Positions 5,401 to 6,534 of a stretch of DNA of 6,534 bases are shown here, in pieces. The number at the start of each line of letters is the position of its first letter. Within the stretch, counting starts at the first letter, position 1. The notes beneath the pieces were generated by a model. That model saw only the letters and a list, made by a program, of their open reading frames with translations, made no database searches and was not told where the DNA came from. A program made the translations under genes and the position numbers. The stretch lies in contig JAHHRT010000079.1 in the NCBI GenBank assembly GCA_020025615.1, positions 1 through 6,534 of the forward strand, read 5' to 3'. The DNA is from Oscillospiraceae bacterium. Its GTDB lineage: Bacteria; Bacillota; Clostridia; Oscillospirales; Oscillospiraceae.

Positions 5401-6534
5401 CATTGTTTTCCCCCAGGACCCGCCGCAGCTCCGCAAGCATATTGTCCCGAATCTCGCACTGTGTGCCCCGGCGAATTTTGGAATCCTCAAAATAGAGGAC
5501 AACCTTACTGCCTCCGGGGAACATATTGAGGATGGCCCGGACCTTGGGATACCGAGAATCCGCCTCGCTGGGAAGTCTCAGATAGAGGGTCCCCGTGCGG
5601 GTCAGAGGCCGTTCCCGGGTCTGGGCATAGAGCTGCTCTTCCTCCTGCTCCTTGGGGGAGTAATCCAGGATGGACCGCGCCCGATTCACCACAATTTGCG
5701 GCTCCTTATCGTCCCGCAGAGACAGCCGCCCGGTAATCACAGAAGCGCAGTTTTCTTTGAGATAGCCGCCGTACTGGCTGAGGGTGCTGGAAAATGCCAG
5801 CATCTCCATAGAGCCGGTATCGTCCTCTACAGTCAGATAGGCCATCACAGAATTATTCCGGGTGGTCTTCATCTTGTATTCCTGGACAATACCCGCCACA
5901 GTCACAATCTGGTCATCCTGGAACTGCTGATTTTCTCCCAGCAGGGTTCCGATGGGAACCACATGGGTGCCCTTCAAATACTGTCGGTAGTCATCCATAG
6001 GGTGTCCGGTGAGGTAGATTCCGGTGGTTTCCTTCTCCATCGCCATGAGATCCGCCTTGGGAAGCTCCTGCATGGGAGGAATCCGCACCGCCACTGCCTC
6101 GTCCGCCCCTTCCAGCATCGAAAACAGTCCCATCTGGCCTTCCAGATTCTTTTTCCGGGTAGCCGCCACAGAGTCCATCATACTGTCATAGACCGCAAGA
6201 AGCTCACTGCGGTGGTAGCCGAAGCAGTCCATGGAACCGCACTTAATCAGGTTTTCCACGGCCCGCTTGTTCAGCTCTCCTTCCCCCATCCGCTGCAGGA
6301 AGCTTTCCAGGGACTGATAGGGTCCGCCCTCCTGGCGATGGGCAGAAATACTGCGAATCAGGCCGTGGCCTACATTCTTCACTGCACCCAGGCCGAACCG
6401 AATGGCATTCCCCTCCACCACGAAGGGGTCCTCAGAGCGGTTCAAATCCGGGGGCAGTACAGGAATACGCATTTCCTTACACTCGGAGATATATCCTGCA
6501 ATCTTGGGGGCAGAATCCAGCACCGAGGTCATCA
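5387..6534 (-). CDS. dnaE: DNA polymerase III subunit alpha DnaE, C-terminal third (5' end cut by window edge)
   Basis: DnaE is a C-family replicative DNA polymerase; in low-GC Gram-positive relatives it works beside PolC in lagging-strand synthesis. The window holds the last 381 codons of a protein normally near 1,150 residues; the PHP and polymerase palm/finger domains lie beyond the right edge, and the Met at the edge is internal. Residue numbers count from that Met. TSVLDSAPKIAGYISECK (2-19) and VLPPDLNRS (25-33) are the classical end of the fingers region. The tandem helix-hairpin-helix part follows (IRFGLGAVKNVGHGLI, 44-59; LNKRAVENLIKCGSMDCFG, 87-105). QMGLF (133-137) fits the QxxLF beta-clamp binding motif at its usual place between the HhH and OB domains. 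The OB fold spans about 209-290 (VTVAGIVQEYKMKTTRN, then MAYLTVEDDTGSMEML). The last ~70 residues form the variable C-terminal domain. No terminator follows; the promoter of the next gene starts within about 25 nt of the stop. Confidence 0.97.
   Translation of the reverse strand, partial: MTSVLDSAPKIAGYISECKEMRIPVLPPDLNRSEDPFVVEGNAIRFGLGAVKNVGHGLIRSISAHRQEGGPYQSLESFLQRMGEGELNKRAVENLIKCGSMDCFGYHRSELLAVYDSMMDSVAATRKKNLEGQMGLFSMLEGADEAVAVRIPPMQELPKADLMAMEKETTGIYLTGHPMDDYRQYLKGTHVVPIGTLLGENQQFQDDQIVTVAGIVQEYKMKTTRNNSVMAYLTVEDDTGSMEMLAFSSTLSQYGGYLKENCASVITGRLSLRDDKEPQIVVNRARSILDYSPKEQEEEQLYAQTRERPLTRTGTLYLRLPSEADSRYPKVRAILNMFPGGSKVVLYFEDSKIRRGTQCEIRDNMLAELRRVLGENNVVLK

Overview
The window is a compact block of six genes, all read from the minus strand, with 6-10 bp gaps or short overlaps between most of them. 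Base composition (moderately GC-rich), the protein motifs and the presence of a YqhQ-type DUF1385 gene directly before prmC point to a Gram-positive member of the Clostridia. An Oscillospiraceae-like gut anaerobe is my best guess, inferred from protein style and not proven.

Layout in transcription order (right to left): the C-terminal third of dnaE, the replicative DNA polymerase III alpha subunit (5387-6534, cut by the right edge); an AT-rich junction of about 60 bp holding a strong extended -10 promoter and a near-perfect direct repeat; a leader of about 105 nt; a secreted lipoprotein with Asp-rich FG-GAP/VCBS-like repeats (3918-5243); an OmpR/PhoB-type response regulator (3221-3907); its membrane histidine kinase (1787-3214); a YqhQ-like DUF1385 polytopic membrane protein (775-1776); and prmC, the release-factor glutamine methyltransferase (1-781, cut by the left edge), which starts with TTG inside the end of the DUF1385 gene.

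The lipoprotein, regulator, kinase, DUF1385 and prmC genes look like one operon driven at least partly by the promoter just after dnaE. No terminator is visible between dnaE and this promoter, so read-through from dnaE is also possible. The lipoprotein, kinase and regulator make a plausible three-part envelope-sensing module: an anchored beta-propeller-like protein outside, a Cache/PAS-like sensor kinase across the membrane, and a DNA-binding regulator inside. This resembles in plan, though not demonstrably in descent, the MtrA-MtrB-LpqB system of Actinobacteria. DUF1385 and prmC form a second, translation-linked pair that is often conserved in Firmicutes.

The plus strand carries only long shadow frames. 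No RNA genes, CRISPR arrays, insertion sequences or phage genes were seen.
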